Shown piece by piece: positions 35,300-44,458 of a DNA stretch of 64,000 nucleotides (the stretch's first letter is position 1; every line of letters begins with the position of its first letter). The stretch is taken from contig NZ_JAAXPW010000007.1 in NCBI RefSeq assembly GCF_012396605.1, positions 33,818 through 97,817 on the forward strand, written 5' to 3'. The notes beneath the pieces are model-generated. The model was not told the DNA's origin, did not search any database, and saw nothing but the letters and a program-made list of their open reading frames with translations. Origin of the DNA: Ureibacillus thermosphaericus (GTDB lineage Bacteria; Bacillota; Bacilli; Bacillales_A; Planococcaceae). Made by a program: the position numbers and the translations under genes.

Positions 35300-35971
35300 A
35301 TGGGAATTTTATTACTTATTGTTACCATTATGATTGGAATCCTTTTTGCTCTTCGTCTATACTCATTTGAAAATAGTGAATTTAGAAAAATCACAGGACA
35401 TTCTTTATATAGTATTTGGGCAAATCCACATGTAAAAAATACATATAAATTAGTTCAGTCTTTAAAATATTTACAAGGTGAACACAAACTGTTAGTAAAT
35501 GTTGCATTTAACGGTGCTAATAAAAATATCGATGCGATTGTTATTCATGAATCTGGCATTTATATTTTTTCAATTCAATCTATGAATGGCTGGATTTATG
35601 GTAGAGAACAAGATGGGCAATGGGCTCAAGCAGTACATAAACAAGATAAATTGAACACATTTGAAAACCCAATCAACGAAATGAAAAGAGCAGTATTAAA
35701 CCTGAAGGAAAGTTTGACGAATGTAAAAGAGGATTTATTTCATTCAATCGTTCTATTTACAGACAGTTGTTCATTAAAAAAAATTATGACGAAATCAAAT
35801 AATGTGTCAGTAATAAAAGTAAATGAATTAAAGCGTTTTTGGAAAAAACGAACTGATAAAAAGCTTACAGTAGAGGATATCCAAAAAATTCATCATTCAC
35901 TAGAACAATTTGTTAATATTCATCAACCTTCTTATAAAATGAACATGGATCAAGCAACTACTAATCATTAA
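35300..35971 (+). CDS. NERD-domain membrane-anchored protein with degraded nuclease motif
   Basis: A 223-residue protein with one N-terminal membrane helix (residues 2-18) and a NERD-like domain (~55-150). The core NIDAIVIHESGIYIFSIQSMNGWIYG aligns with the family pattern D-x-I-V-I ... G-I-(F/Y)-x-I-E-x-K, but the E-x-K catalytic pair reads S-I-Q, so it may not cut nucleic acid. ATG 35300 is favoured: AGGGGG lies seven bases upstream, while the ATG two codons earlier is only one or two bases from it. It precedes rlmA by 28 bases. Confidence 0.75.
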   Translation: MGILLLIVTIMIGILFALRLYSFENSEFRKITGHSLYSIWANPHVKNTYKLVQSLKYLQGEHKLLVNVAFNGANKNIDAIVIHESGIYIFSIQSMNGWIYGREQDGQWAQAVHKQDKLNTFENPINEMKRAVLNLKESLTNVKEDLFHSIVLFTDSCSLKKIMTKSNNVSVIKVNELKRFWKKRTDKKLTVEDIQKIHHSLEQFVNIHQPSYKMNMDQATTNH

Positions 35972-35999
35972 TATCACAGTATATTGAAAGGAAATAACA

Positions 36000-36836
36000 A
36001 TGGGAAAGCGCTCAAAACGGCAAAACAGCATAGAATTTATGAAAGAAAATAGAAGATTGTTTTCTTGTCCGATTTGTAATAATGAAATGGATGTCCATGA
36101 TGACGGAGAGGTTTTCTGTAGTAATCGTCATAACTTTACGATTGCAAAACAAGGATATGTGAATTTTTTGACAAAACCTGTCCGTTCTATGTATACGAAA
36201 AATTTATTTGAATCTCGTAAAGTTGTAATTGATAGCGGTTTGTTCAATGAAATGCATAAACAAGTAGCAACTATCATTGGAAATTCAGTTAAGACAATTT
36301 TAGATACTGGATGCGGGGAAGGTTCCCATTTGGCTCGTATTTGTGAGCAGTTAAATGATGAGGTAGTTGGTGTAGGGGTTGATATTGCTAAAGAAGGAAT
36401 TATTACTGCGGCAAAATATTATGACCGGAAAATTTGGTGCGTTGGAGATTTAGCAGATAGTCCTTTTCGTGAACAATCATTTGACGTAATATTGAATATT
36501 TTATCGCCAGCAAACTATGGTGAGTTTAAACGCCTGTTAAAGCAAGGGGGAAAATTGATTAAAGTAGTTCCCCAATCCGAATATTTAATGGAATTAAGAA
36601 AACAAGTATTTGCAAACTCAAAAAAAGAGCTTTATTCTAACGAGCAAACTGTCGTTCGATTTCATGAGCAATTTATGAACGTGTCACAACAAAGAATTAC
36701 TTATAAAGTGCCTATTGAAAAGGAACTAATTCCTAAATTAATTGAAATGACTCCTCTAGGATGGCATGCAGAAACCCATGATATATCTTTAGAGGAATTG
36801 ACGATTGATTTGGATATATTAGTGGGAGAAGTGTAA
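36000..36836 (+). CDS. rlmA: 23S rRNA (guanine-N1) methyltransferase RlmA type
   Basis: A 278-residue enzyme that N1-methylates a guanine of 23S rRNA hairpin 35 near the exit tunnel (G745 in Gram-negatives, G748 in Gram-positives). The N-terminal zinc site is Cys23, Cys26, Cys40 and His44 (FSCPICNNEM ... VFCSNRHNF). The SAM-binding loop is ILDTGCGEGSHLA, and LNILSPANYGEFKRLLKQGG is the family's fourth block. The gene follows the NERD gene closely and is probably cotranscribed with it. Confidence 0.92.
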   Translation: MGKRSKRQNSIEFMKENRRLFSCPICNNEMDVHDDGEVFCSNRHNFTIAKQGYVNFLTKPVRSMYTKNLFESRKVVIDSGLFNEMHKQVATIIGNSVKTILDTGCGEGSHLARICEQLNDEVVGVGVDIAKEGIITAAKYYDRKIWCVGDLADSPFREQSFDVILNILSPANYGEFKRLLKQGGKLIKVVPQSEYLMELRKQVFANSKKELYSNEQTVVRFHEQFMNVSQQRITYKVPIEKELIPKLIEMTPLGWHAETHDISLEELTIDLDILVGEV

Positions 36837-36915
36837 GTTTGTGATGAGATTGAAAGAAAGGGATGTTTTCTTTAAAATAAGAATGAATAAAAAAATTTAA
36901 GGGTAGGAATCAACA

Positions 36916-37515
36916 GTGTTATACGATTTCGGAGCTAGAGTAGTTAACGTGTTTTTAACAATAAATGGATCAAAAGCGAAGGTATATGGTAAGGAAAATT
37001 TACCAAAAGATGAGGGATACATCATTGCGTGTACACATAATGGATATATTGATATTTTAAACCTAGGTCTTTCCATATATCCTAGACAAATACATTTTAT
37101 GGCAAAAAAACAACTATTTGATATTAAAGGGTTAGGTTGGTTGATTAAAAAACTGAACGCTTTTCCTGTCGATCGTGAAAATCCGGGACCGAGCGTGATT
37201 AAAATACCTCGTCAACTTCTAAAAGAAGGAAAAATTGTTGGAATTTTTCCGAGCGGTACTCGTACAACAAATAACACAGAGTTAAAACAAGGAGCAATTA
37301 CTATTGCTCAACTTACAAAATCGAAAGTTGTTCCAGCAGCCTATATTGGTCCAAAAAATATAAAGGAAGTAATAAAAAGACAAAAAGGGTATTTAATATA
37401 TGGTAAACCTTTTACCGTTCCTGCTGGAAAAGAAGCGCGGGATGAATACACTGCCTTTTTAGAAAAAGAGCTTCAAAGATTAACAGAAGAAATACAACGA
37501 ACAAATGGAAAATAA
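36916..37515 (+). CDS. plsC: 1-acylglycerol-3-phosphate acyltransferase (PlsC)
   Basis: A 199-residue membrane-associated enzyme making phosphatidic acid. The catalytic H-x4-D motif is THNGYID (residues ~35-41), followed by the KKQLF and PVDRENPG blocks and IFPSGTRTTN, the second conserved motif (FPxGTRS). Unlike the atypical acyltransferase at 11469-12164, all motifs are canonical. The GTG start has a weak ribosome binding site (AGGAA). It lies 80 bases after rlmA and ends at a terminator. Confidence 0.9.
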   Translation: MLYDFGARVVNVFLTINGSKAKVYGKENLPKDEGYIIACTHNGYIDILNLGLSIYPRQIHFMAKKQLFDIKGLGWLIKKLNAFPVDRENPGPSVIKIPRQLLKEGKIVGIFPSGTRTTNNTELKQGAITIAQLTKSKVVPAAYIGPKNIKEVIKRQKGYLIYGKPFTVPAGKEARDEYTAFLEKELQRLTEEIQRTNGK

Positions 37516-37517
37516 TT

Positions 37518-37548
37518 AGCACTTTCCGTCATCGGAAGGTGCTTTTTC
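37518..37548 (+). terminator. Terminator of plsC
   Basis: AGCACTTTCCG/CGGAAGGTGCT with a four-base loop, then TTTT. Confidence 0.8.
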
Positions 37549-37561
37549 AAAAGGGGTTGTT

Positions 37562-38029
37562 ATGATGAAACGTGTACTTTTCGTATGCTTAGGAAATATT
37601 TGCCGCTCGCCAATGGCTGAAGCAGTATTTAGAGACTTGCTAAAAAAGAGAGGATTAGAAGATAAAATCGAAGTGGATTCTGCTGGAACAAGTTCATGGC
37701 ACGTCGGAGAACCACCGCATTACGGTACTTCCAACAAATTAAAAGAATATAATATTTCCACAGAAGGAATCACTGCGCGGCAATTGAAAAAAGATGATTT
37801 TGAAAAGTTTGATTATATTGTTGGTATGGATGAAAGTAATATAAGGGATATATGTAGAATATTAGGTCAAACGGAACATCCAAAAATTTTCCGTTTTCTT
37901 GATTTAACTTCATACAAAAAAGACGTTCCAGATCCATATTATACGGGGGATTTCCAAGAGACATATGACTTAGTTGTAGATGGTTGCGAAGCATTATTGA
38001 GCAAAATAATAGAAGAGATGGAAGATTAA
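37562..38029 (+). CDS. Low-molecular-weight protein-tyrosine phosphatase
   Basis: A 155-residue phosphatase. The P-loop CLGNICRS gives the nucleophile Cys9 and Arg15 (C-x5-R-S), and the general acid is the aspartate in DVPDPYYTGDF near residue 120, as in YfkJ/YwlE-type enzymes. Cys14 sits in the loop and may form a regulatory disulphide with Cys9. It dephosphorylates phosphotyrosine or phosphoarginine in the cytoplasm; which one cannot be told here. The start has AAAGGGG upstream. Confidence 0.93.
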   Translation: MMKRVLFVCLGNICRSPMAEAVFRDLLKKRGLEDKIEVDSAGTSSWHVGEPPHYGTSNKLKEYNISTEGITARQLKKDDFEKFDYIVGMDESNIRDICRILGQTEHPKIFRFLDLTSYKKDVPDPYYTGDFQETYDLVVDGCEALLSKIIEEMED

Positions 38030-38170
38030 AGGTTGATATTATAAAGGCATTTTACAAAAAAATCAAGTAGCGATTATTTTCATCAAAGAAATCATGGTGT
38101 ATAATGATACAGTCGTATTTGTTAGAATGAAATTTTACTGATATTTTGAATAGGAAAGAGAGTGAATCCA

Positions 38171-38890
38171 ATGGGTCGCAAATGGAATAATATTAAAGAT
38201 AAAAAAGCAGAAAAAGATAAAAACACCAGCCGAATTTATGCAAAATTTGGTAAGGAAATTTATGTAGCTGCAAAAAAAGGTGAACCAGACCCAGAATTAA
38301 ATCAGGCATTAAAGGCAGTATTAGAAAGAGCAAAAACATATAATGTACCTAAACATATTATTGATCGTGCCATTGAAAAAGCAAAAGGTGCTGGCGGAGA
38401 AGATTATGATGAACTTCGTTACGAAGGCTTCGGTGTCGGTGGAACAATGGTGATTGTTGATGCGTTAACAAACAATGTGAACCGTACCGTTTCAGAAGTC
38501 CGTGCTGCTTTTGGCAAAAACGGAGGAAATATGGGTGTAACAGGTTCGGTATCATATATGTTTGATTCTACTGCGGTATTTGGAATTGAAGGTAAGTCAG
38601 TAGATGAAGTATTAGAAATTTTATTAGAAGCGGATATTGATGCACGTGATGTGTTTGATGAAGAGGGAATCACAATCGTTTATGCGGAGCCAGATCAATT
38701 CCATGTTGCTCAAGAAGCATTCAAAGCAGCAGGTATTGAAGAGTTTACAGTAGCTGAATTAACAATGCTTCCACAAACTGAAGTAAAACTAACTGGGGAA
38801 GACAAAGTGAAATTTGAAAAAATGATTGATGCATTAGAAGATCTTGAAGATGTACAACGTGTATATCATAACGCAGATTTAGAAGATTAA
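38171..38890 (+). CDS. yeeI: YebC/PmpR-family protein (YeeI type)
   Basis: A 239-residue protein of the YebC family. It begins [20 protein letters not shown], the KxxxDxxR-free short-form lead of the YeeI branch, and carries [20 protein letters not shown] (family signature) and [21 protein letters not shown] [17 protein letters not shown]. Members were long called transcription regulators; recent work ties the YeeI branch to relief of ribosome stalling at proline stretches. ATG 38171 gives the same 239 residues as B. subtilis YeeI. It has its own terminator. Confidence 0.93.
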   Translation: MGRKWNNIKDKKAEKDKNTSRIYAKFGKEIYVAAKKGEPDPELNQALKAVLERAKTYNVPKHIIDRAIEKAKGAGGEDYDELRYEGFGVGGTMVIVDALTNNVNRTVSEVRAAFGKNGGNMGVTGSVSYMFDSTAVFGIEGKSVDEVLEILLEADIDARDVFDEEGITIVYAEPDQFHVAQEAFKAAGIEEFTVAELTMLPQTEVKLTGEDKVKFEKMIDALEDLEDVQRVYHNADLED

Positions 38891-38903
38891 TATTCAATAA
38901 AGG

Positions 38904-38940
38904 AAAGACCGTAACATGTTGAGTGTCACGGTCTTTTTTT
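38904..38940 (+). terminator. Terminator of yeeI
   Basis: AAGACCGTAACA pairs with TGTCACGGTCTT (one mismatch), then T7. Confidence 0.85.
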
Positions 38941-39059
38941 CATTGTCAGTTTTTGGGGAAGTGGACTTTCAAAGAAAAATTCCACGTTTCTAAAGTATAA
39001 TTTTGGAACTTTATAATCGTTTAAACGTAAGTACTAAGAGAAAACCTTAAGGTGATCAT

Positions 39060-39632
39060 ATGAAAAAAATTTTTTTAATAATATTAGGAATTTTAATAGT
39101 GAGTAGTGTAGCTTTATTTACTTGGTCCTATAAAACCATGAAACAGCCAATACCGGTTGCAGATGGTACTTATGAATATGCGATTTTATTAGGAGCGAAA
39201 GTAGAATCGGATGGAAGACCAAGCTTAACTTTGCAGTATCGTTTGAAAGAGGCGATAAAGTATTTGAAATCCTATCCTCATGTAAACATCATCGTTTCTG
39301 GTGGGAAAGGGTTGGACGAACCGATTAGTGAAGCTGAAGCAATGTACACATTTTTAGTGGAATCAGGAATTGAAGAATATCGAATTATCCGTGAAGAACA
39401 AGCAACGTCTACATACGAAAATTTGCTATATTCAAAAAAATTACTGCCAACCAATACAAAAAACGTTACGCTTATTACAAGCGATTTTCACTGTGCACGT
39501 GCAAAAATATTAGCAAATAAACTGGACTTAGAAGTGGACATAGTTGCATCCAAAACACCGAAAATTGTTGAGCAGAAGTTACATATTCGTGAACAGTTTG
39601 CACTCATAAAAACATTAATCCTTGGAAAATAA
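39060..39632 (+). CDS. YdcF/SanA-like DUF218 membrane-anchored protein
   Basis: A 190-residue protein with an N-terminal membrane anchor (residues 4-22) and a DUF218 domain outside. The domain starts YAILLGAKVESDGRPSLTLQYRL and contains NIIVSGGKGLDEPISEAEAM and EEQATSTYENLLYSKKLL, the conserved blocks of the family. Some members (ElyC, SanA) influence envelope integrity and peptidoglycan precursors; the biochemical activity is unproven. It is preceded by AAGGTGA and stands alone. Confidence 0.88.
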   Translation: MKKIFLIILGILIVSSVALFTWSYKTMKQPIPVADGTYEYAILLGAKVESDGRPSLTLQYRLKEAIKYLKSYPHVNIIVSGGKGLDEPISEAEAMYTFLVESGIEEYRIIREEQATSTYENLLYSKKLLPTNTKNVTLITSDFHCARAKILANKLDLEVDIVASKTPKIVEQKLHIREQFALIKTLILGK

Positions 39633-39766
39633 AACTTCCAACCGAATTGTAATGAGTGGAAAATGCTCGCAATTAAACACTCTTTATTGATTCTTTTTTA
39701 TAAACGAAAATAGATTTGTATAGGAATTTTCAGGAAGTGTTAAACTTGGGTAGGGGTGAGTGAACG

Positions 39767-40846
39767 ATGACAAAAAAATTATGGTTTCAAGTGGGAATTG
39801 GATTATTAATTGCCTTATTAATTATTAAATATGTAATAGAAATTCATTGGATTTTTAATCCCATTGTTATTATTATCAAAACAATTTTTATTCCAGTGTT
39901 ATTAAGTGGCGTCCTTTTTTACATATCAGAGCCTTTCCAGCGTTGGCTAGAAAAAAAGGGACTTCCTAGATGGGCAAGTATTTCAACGATTGTATTAGTA
40001 TTAGCAGGATTAGTAACGGGATTATTGTTAATTGTCGGAAATCCGATTGCTGAACAAGTGAACCGCTTAGTGCAAAATTCTCCAAATATTGGCGATAAAA
40101 TAATGGAAGCAACGGATTTTATTCTAGAAAACAAAGACAATTTACCTCCTCAAGTTGAAAACTTCGTTGATTCTGTAACAAGTTCTATTCAAGACATTGT
40201 CGTTGTAGGTAGTAAAAGCATTGTAAACTTTGTTAGCGGTACTGTTTCTACAATTTTTACTTTAATTTTGGTACCATTCTTTTATATTTTCATGTTAAAG
40301 GATCATGAAAAATTTGCACCAAATATTTACAAGATTTTTACCGGCGAGCGTCGTATATGGGTAAAGAATACGTTAGAAGACATCAATGAAGCACTAAAAA
40401 ACTATGTACAGGGACAAGTACTTGTGAGTTTAATTTTAGCAACGATGATGTTTATTGGGTACTTAATTATAGGACTTGAATATGCTTTATTACTTTCAAT
40501 TTTTTCCTTTTTCATGAATATGATTCCGTTTATCGGTCCATGGATTTCGTTGGCGCCAGCAATTCTTGTCGCCATTATTCAAGATCCAGTCTTGGTGATT
40601 TGGGTATGTGTAATTACCCTTGTTGCGCAACAATTGGAAAGCAATTTAATTACCCCAAATGTTATGGGGAAATCTTTAGATATCCATCCGTTAACGGTTA
40701 TTACAGTAGTATTAGCTGCTGGTAATATAGGTGGTTTTATTGCAATTATGATTGGTATTCCAACTTATGCAGTATTAAAAGTAATTATAAAGAATATCTA
40801 TGAGGAGCGGAAGAAAATTAAGGAAACTGCAACGAAAACGTTATAA
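39767..40846 (+). CDS. AI-2E-family transporter (YdbI/YueF type)
   Basis: A 359-residue permease with about seven to eight membrane helices. The middle contains a soluble segment (~95-145) and the C-terminal half has SFFMNMIPFIGPWISLAPAIL and QQLESNLITPNVMGKSLDIHPLTV, the family signature (N-x-I-P-x-x-G/GP and Q-x-x-E-x-x-x-I-x-P). The family includes proposed autoinducer-2 exporters and sodium/proton antiporters, so the substrate is uncertain. The start has AGGGGTGAG upstream. Confidence 0.9.
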   Translation: MTKKLWFQVGIGLLIALLIIKYVIEIHWIFNPIVIIIKTIFIPVLLSGVLFYISEPFQRWLEKKGLPRWASISTIVLVLAGLVTGLLLIVGNPIAEQVNRLVQNSPNIGDKIMEATDFILENKDNLPPQVENFVDSVTSSIQDIVVVGSKSIVNFVSGTVSTIFTLILVPFFYIFMLKDHEKFAPNIYKIFTGERRIWVKNTLEDINEALKNYVQGQVLVSLILATMMFIGYLIIGLEYALLLSIFSFFMNMIPFIGPWISLAPAILVAIIQDPVLVIWVCVITLVAQQLESNLITPNVMGKSLDIHPLTVITVVLAAGNIGGFIAIMIGIPTYAVLKVIIKNIYEERKKIKETATKTL

Positions 40847-40955
40847 TATAAATCGGTATACACTTAAAGGGAAGCTGTTTTTTTAAATCTTGTATTGTAT
40901 ACTTAGAAAAGGCATTTTTATGAGAGAGCGATTATTAGAAAAAAGGGGATTTTGT

Positions 40956-41114
40956 ATGAGCGGAAAGAGAGCTGCTATCATTCTTGTAAGTATTATGCTT
41001 TTAGTTAGCATTTTGGTTATCGTTGCCATTACAATCTTTTATGCCACTTATGAGCCAACTATAAACCAAAGTATTCTGCCTTTTGAATTGAGTCATTCCA
41101 ATAATACAATATAA
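40956..41114 (+). CDS. Small single-pass membrane protein of unknown function
   Basis: A 52-residue protein with a basic N-terminus (MSGKRAAI), one hydrophobic helix (residues ~7-30) and a short outside tail (YEPTINQSILPFELSHSNN). AAAAGGGG lies seven bases before ATG 40956. It ends at a strong terminator. The topology would be N-in, C-out. I recognise no family, and the gene is supported only by its ribosome binding site and membrane helix. Confidence 0.6.
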   Translation: MSGKRAAIILVSIMLLVSILVIVAITIFYATYEPTINQSILPFELSHSNNTI

Positions 41115-41148
41115 AAAACACGAGCGTTTATAGCTCGTGTTTTTTATT
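41113..41148. terminator. Bidirectional terminator
   Basis: AAAAACACGAGC/GCTCGTGTTTTT with seven-base loop; serves the 52-residue gene and pit. Confidence 0.92.
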
Positions 41149-42164
41149 TAGAAGAATAAATCCAATATGAAATAAACACAACCAGCAATTACTGCTGAAA
41201 TTGGCATTGTAATAATCCAAGTTAAAACAATTTTACGGGCTACTCCCCATTTAACACCTTTTACACGTTGAGCAGATCCCACACCCATGATGGATGAAGA
41301 GATAACATGAGTTGTTGACACCGGTAAGTGAATTAATGTTGCTCCAAAAATAACAGTAGCAGAAGCTAAATCGGCTGAAGCACCATTAACAGGTCGGATT
41401 TTCATAATTTTTGTACCAACCGTTTTAATGATTTTATATCCTCCGACGGAAGTTCCTAATCCCATCGCAAGCGCACAGGCAATTCGTACCCAATCTTGTA
41501 CTTCGTTATCTGATTGGATGCCGGCAGCGATTAAAGCCATTGTAATGATCCCCATCGCTTTTTGGGCGTCATTCGTGCCGTGAGTAAAAGCTTGTAATGA
41601 CGCGGTAAAGATTTGCATCGTACGGAATCCTTTATTGGTACGATAAAGGTTTAAATTTTTAAACAACAACTTGAATATTGACATGAATAAAAATCCGACA
41701 CCAAAAGCGATAAATGGAGAAAAAATTAACGCCTCTAAAATGCCCATAAAACCTTTATAATTAAGAATATCAAATCCCGCCGCAGCAATTGCTGCACCAG
41801 CAATGGAACCAATTAATGTATGAGAAGAGCTAGACGGAATTCCAAAATACCAAGTAAGTAAGTTCCATGTAATCGCAGAAATAAGTGCTGCTAAAATAAC
41901 GACAGATCCTGTTGTATCATCTGGCGTTTGATTCAGTGAAAATGGGTCTACGATATCGCTAGCAATTGCTTTTGCTACTCCTACAAAAGAAATTGCTCCA
42001 AGGAAGTTCATAATAGCAGCAAGCATTACAGCTGTACGCGGTGGCAGTGCACGGGTTGAAACAGACGTAGCAATCGCGTTTGCTGTATCGTGAAATCCGT
42101 TAATAAAGTCAAATGCGAGCGCAAATATAACGATTAATATTGTGATGATTAAAATGGTATCCAT
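41148..42164 (-). CDS. pit: Low-affinity inorganic phosphate transporter (PiT family)
   Basis: A 338-residue permease with about ten helices. Both PiT signature repeats are visible: NGFHDTANAIATSVSTRALPP near the N-terminus (G-F-x-D-x-A-N-x-I-A-T) and HGTNDAQKAMGII later, with LPVSTTHVISSSIMGVG as a further conserved segment. It moves metal-phosphate complexes with protons. It lies 21 bases downstream of its accessory gene, as in B. subtilis ykaA-pit. Confidence 0.95.
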   Translation of the reverse strand: MDTILIITILIVIFALAFDFINGFHDTANAIATSVSTRALPPRTAVMLAAIMNFLGAISFVGVAKAIASDIVDPFSLNQTPDDTTGSVVILAALISAITWNLLTWYFGIPSSSSHTLIGSIAGAAIAAAGFDILNYKGFMGILEALIFSPFIAFGVGFLFMSIFKLLFKNLNLYRTNKGFRTMQIFTASLQAFTHGTNDAQKAMGIITMALIAAGIQSDNEVQDWVRIACALAMGLGTSVGGYKIIKTVGTKIMKIRPVNGASADLASATVIFGATLIHLPVSTTHVISSSIMGVGSAQRVKGVKWGVARKIVLTWIITMPISAVIAGCVYFILDLFF

Positions 42165-42185
42165 ATCTAAAACTCCACTCCGTTA

Positions 42186-42806
42186 TTATGCATTGCGCAT
42201 GATAATTGTTTCTAGTGTATTTGCTACGTCTTGGCAATGGTCAGCGATATCTTCCAGTTGGTTGTAAATATCTTTGTATTTAATTAAACGGATTGGATCT
42301 TTTTCATTTAAGAATAGTTGTTTAATGGATGAACGGGATACTTCATCACATTCGCGTTCATAGTCCTTGATTAAAATAATATGATTTCTCATTGAAGTTA
42401 AATCTTTTTTATTTAACAAGTCGATTGCTGATACAATTTCATCTGCACTTCTTGTTATGTATTTTAAAAATGTGCGCATTGACTCGTCTAATTCTGGAAT
42501 GGAGAACATCTCTAAGTGAGCAAAACATTGCTCTATACCATCTAATACATCGTCCATTTTAATAGCTAATGCTAAAATATCTTCTCTTTCGATTGGTGTC
42601 ATAAATGACTTATTTAACATGACGATAAGTTCGTGTATTAAATTGTCACCATCCGTTTCAAATTTTTTAACTTTGATACTTAATTCCTTTAAATCAGCAA
42701 TTGAATCGATATTAAAGTCGTTAGCAAAGTGAACTGCATCTCGCATGTTTTCAGCAATTTTGTGTAATGACACAAAAAATGGATCTGATTTTTTTGGATT
42801 AAACAT
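42186..42806 (-). CDS. ykaA: PhoU-like DUF47 protein (Pit accessory protein)
   Basis: A 206-residue all-helical cytoplasmic protein of the DUF47/YkaA family. It begins with KSDPFFVSLHKIAENMRDA and shows the acidic repeats EREDILALAIKMDDVLDGIEQ and DYERECDEVSR, in the PhoU-like four-helix pattern that binds metal clusters. It is the first gene of the pit operon and probably controls Pit activity. A GGGGGC-type ribosome site lies upstream of ATG. Confidence 0.92.
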   Translation of the reverse strand: MFNPKKSDPFFVSLHKIAENMRDAVHFANDFNIDSIADLKELSIKVKKFETDGDNLIHELIVMLNKSFMTPIEREDILALAIKMDDVLDGIEQCFAHLEMFSIPELDESMRTFLKYITRSADEIVSAIDLLNKKDLTSMRNHIILIKDYERECDEVSRSSIKQLFLNEKDPIRLIKYKDIYNQLEDIADHCQDVANTLETIIMRNA

Positions 42807-42968
42807 GAAAGTAATGCCCCCTGATATACGTTAGTTTTAAAACCTTTATTATGATAGCAAAAAAAATTCAAAAACTATAGAATGTAAATGCGGAAAATAA
42901 CAAAATTTACATTCCTGTAATATTTATTTGGTAATAATTAGTTATTGTATTGAAAATAAGGAATATAA

Positions 42969-43008
42969 ATAAGCATATTAATTGGCAGTGCCATATTAAT
43001 ATGCTTAT
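42969..43008 (-). terminator. Terminator of the methyltransferase gene
   Basis: Perfect 14-bp arms ATAAGCATATTAAT/ATTAATATGCTTAT; the inner bases TGGCA/TGCCA can extend the stem. Read on the minus strand it runs into TTATATTCCTT. Confidence 0.75.
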
Positions 43009-43020
43009 TATGGATTGACT

Positions 43021-44184
43021 TTATGATAAGTATTCTTCAAGTTCCTTTTGCAAAAATGGCTTTGCTGATAAGAATTCAATAAAAGCTTTGTATCTTTCGA
43101 ATTCGTTTTTGCCCGGTTTCTTTCCAGTATAAAAACCTCGTATCAATATATTTTTAGGTGTATGCTCCATATCGATAAATTCCATTAACTGTACTTCATA
43201 TCCGACTAATTTTAAAATTTCTGCACGAATTGAATCGGTTGCGAGAGCGGCAAACCGTTCTTTGATTAATCCGTGTTGTGTCATGATTTCTAAATGAGGG
43301 GCGTTTAATTGACGGTTCAATTCATGTTGACAGCATGGTACGCTTAAAATGACTTTTGCTCCCCACTTTACAGCTCGAGCCAGTGCCATATCTGTCGCCA
43401 CATCACAAGCATGTAATGTTACAATCATATCTACAGATGTCTCTTCATCGTAATCATTTATATCTCCTACAATAAATTCTAAATTGTCATAATGTAAATC
43501 TTTTGCAATATTATTACATTCTTCGATTACTTCTTTTTTTAAATCTAGTCCTGTAACTTTAAGATCTAAACCTTTTTCGATTTTTAAATAATGATATAAG
43601 GCAAAGGTTAAGTAAGACTTCCCAGAGCCAAAATCGATAATACGAATTTGCCGATTTTTCGGTAAGTAATTTAAGGAATCGTCAATAAATTCGAGGAACC
43701 GGTTGATTTGTCGGAATTTGTCGTATTTTTGTTTTTTGACTTTTCCATCAGGAGTTTGAACCCCAAGCCGCACTAAGAATGGATAAGGAGTTGTTTCATT
43801 CAGCAAGTAATTCTTTTTACGGTTATGGGCTAAAGACAGCTCTTTTTTTATTTCTGTTTGTTCTTCTTTCCAAAAGACTTTATTCTTTTTAGATAATTGT
43901 ATTTGAATTAAGCGATCGGTGAATTGCCCGTGAAATTGTCTAAATTGCTGTAGCAACTCATTTAAATAAGGATGGAAATTTTCTAATAGGATATTTTTAT
44001 GTTTTAATATCCTTTCATATTGATATTCCAGTTGAACATGGTATTGTCCTTTTATTTCAACTGGCTTTAATTTAACTCTTTTCAATTCATCTGATTTTTT
44101 CCTTGGCTGACTAATGGTTGCAGATATTAGTTTTTTATTAAAAATATGCTCAAGTAATTGTTGTTTCATATCAGTAAATTCCAT
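43021..44184 (-). CDS. Class I SAM-dependent methyltransferase (Methyltransf_32-like)
   Basis: A 387-residue protein. The SAM-binding core starts at IRIIDFGSGKSYLTFALYHYL, with VTGLDLKKEVIEEC as motif II, and then VTLHACDVATDMALARAV and VILSVPCCQHEL, the distinctive H-A-C-D and P-C-C-x-H motifs of PF13679. The N-terminal ~150 residues are helical. The target may be an RNA or protein, but it is unknown. ATG 44184 has AGAAGG upstream; an in-frame TTG three codons earlier abuts that site and is less likely. Confidence 0.82.
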   Translation of the reverse strand: MEFTDMKQQLLEHIFNKKLISATISQPRKKSDELKRVKLKPVEIKGQYHVQLEYQYERILKHKNILLENFHPYLNELLQQFRQFHGQFTDRLIQIQLSKKNKVFWKEEQTEIKKELSLAHNRKKNYLLNETTPYPFLVRLGVQTPDGKVKKQKYDKFRQINRFLEFIDDSLNYLPKNRQIRIIDFGSGKSYLTFALYHYLKIEKGLDLKVTGLDLKKEVIEECNNIAKDLHYDNLEFIVGDINDYDEETSVDMIVTLHACDVATDMALARAVKWGAKVILSVPCCQHELNRQLNAPHLEIMTQHGLIKERFAALATDSIRAEILKLVGYEVQLMEFIDMEHTPKNILIRGFYTGKKPGKNEFERYKAFIEFLSAKPFLQKELEEYLS

Positions 44185-44458
44185 GGATATCAAACCTTCT
44201 TCGTTTTAGGATAATCGACAATAGTTTAACACATAATACATTATTGTTATAGAAAAGGTCGAGAAAATTGTAAACCATGTTGACAGAAAATTATTTTAAA
44301 ACGGAAAATTATACAAAAAGAGAATTTTCCAAAAAAATATTATATCCAAAAAACCTATCCCTATGTTAAAGTATTGTTATAAAAGATTTCTTAGAAATCG
44401 ACATTTTTTTCTCTATTTCGACACATTTTAAGTATGTAACAACAAGGAGGAGAATTTT

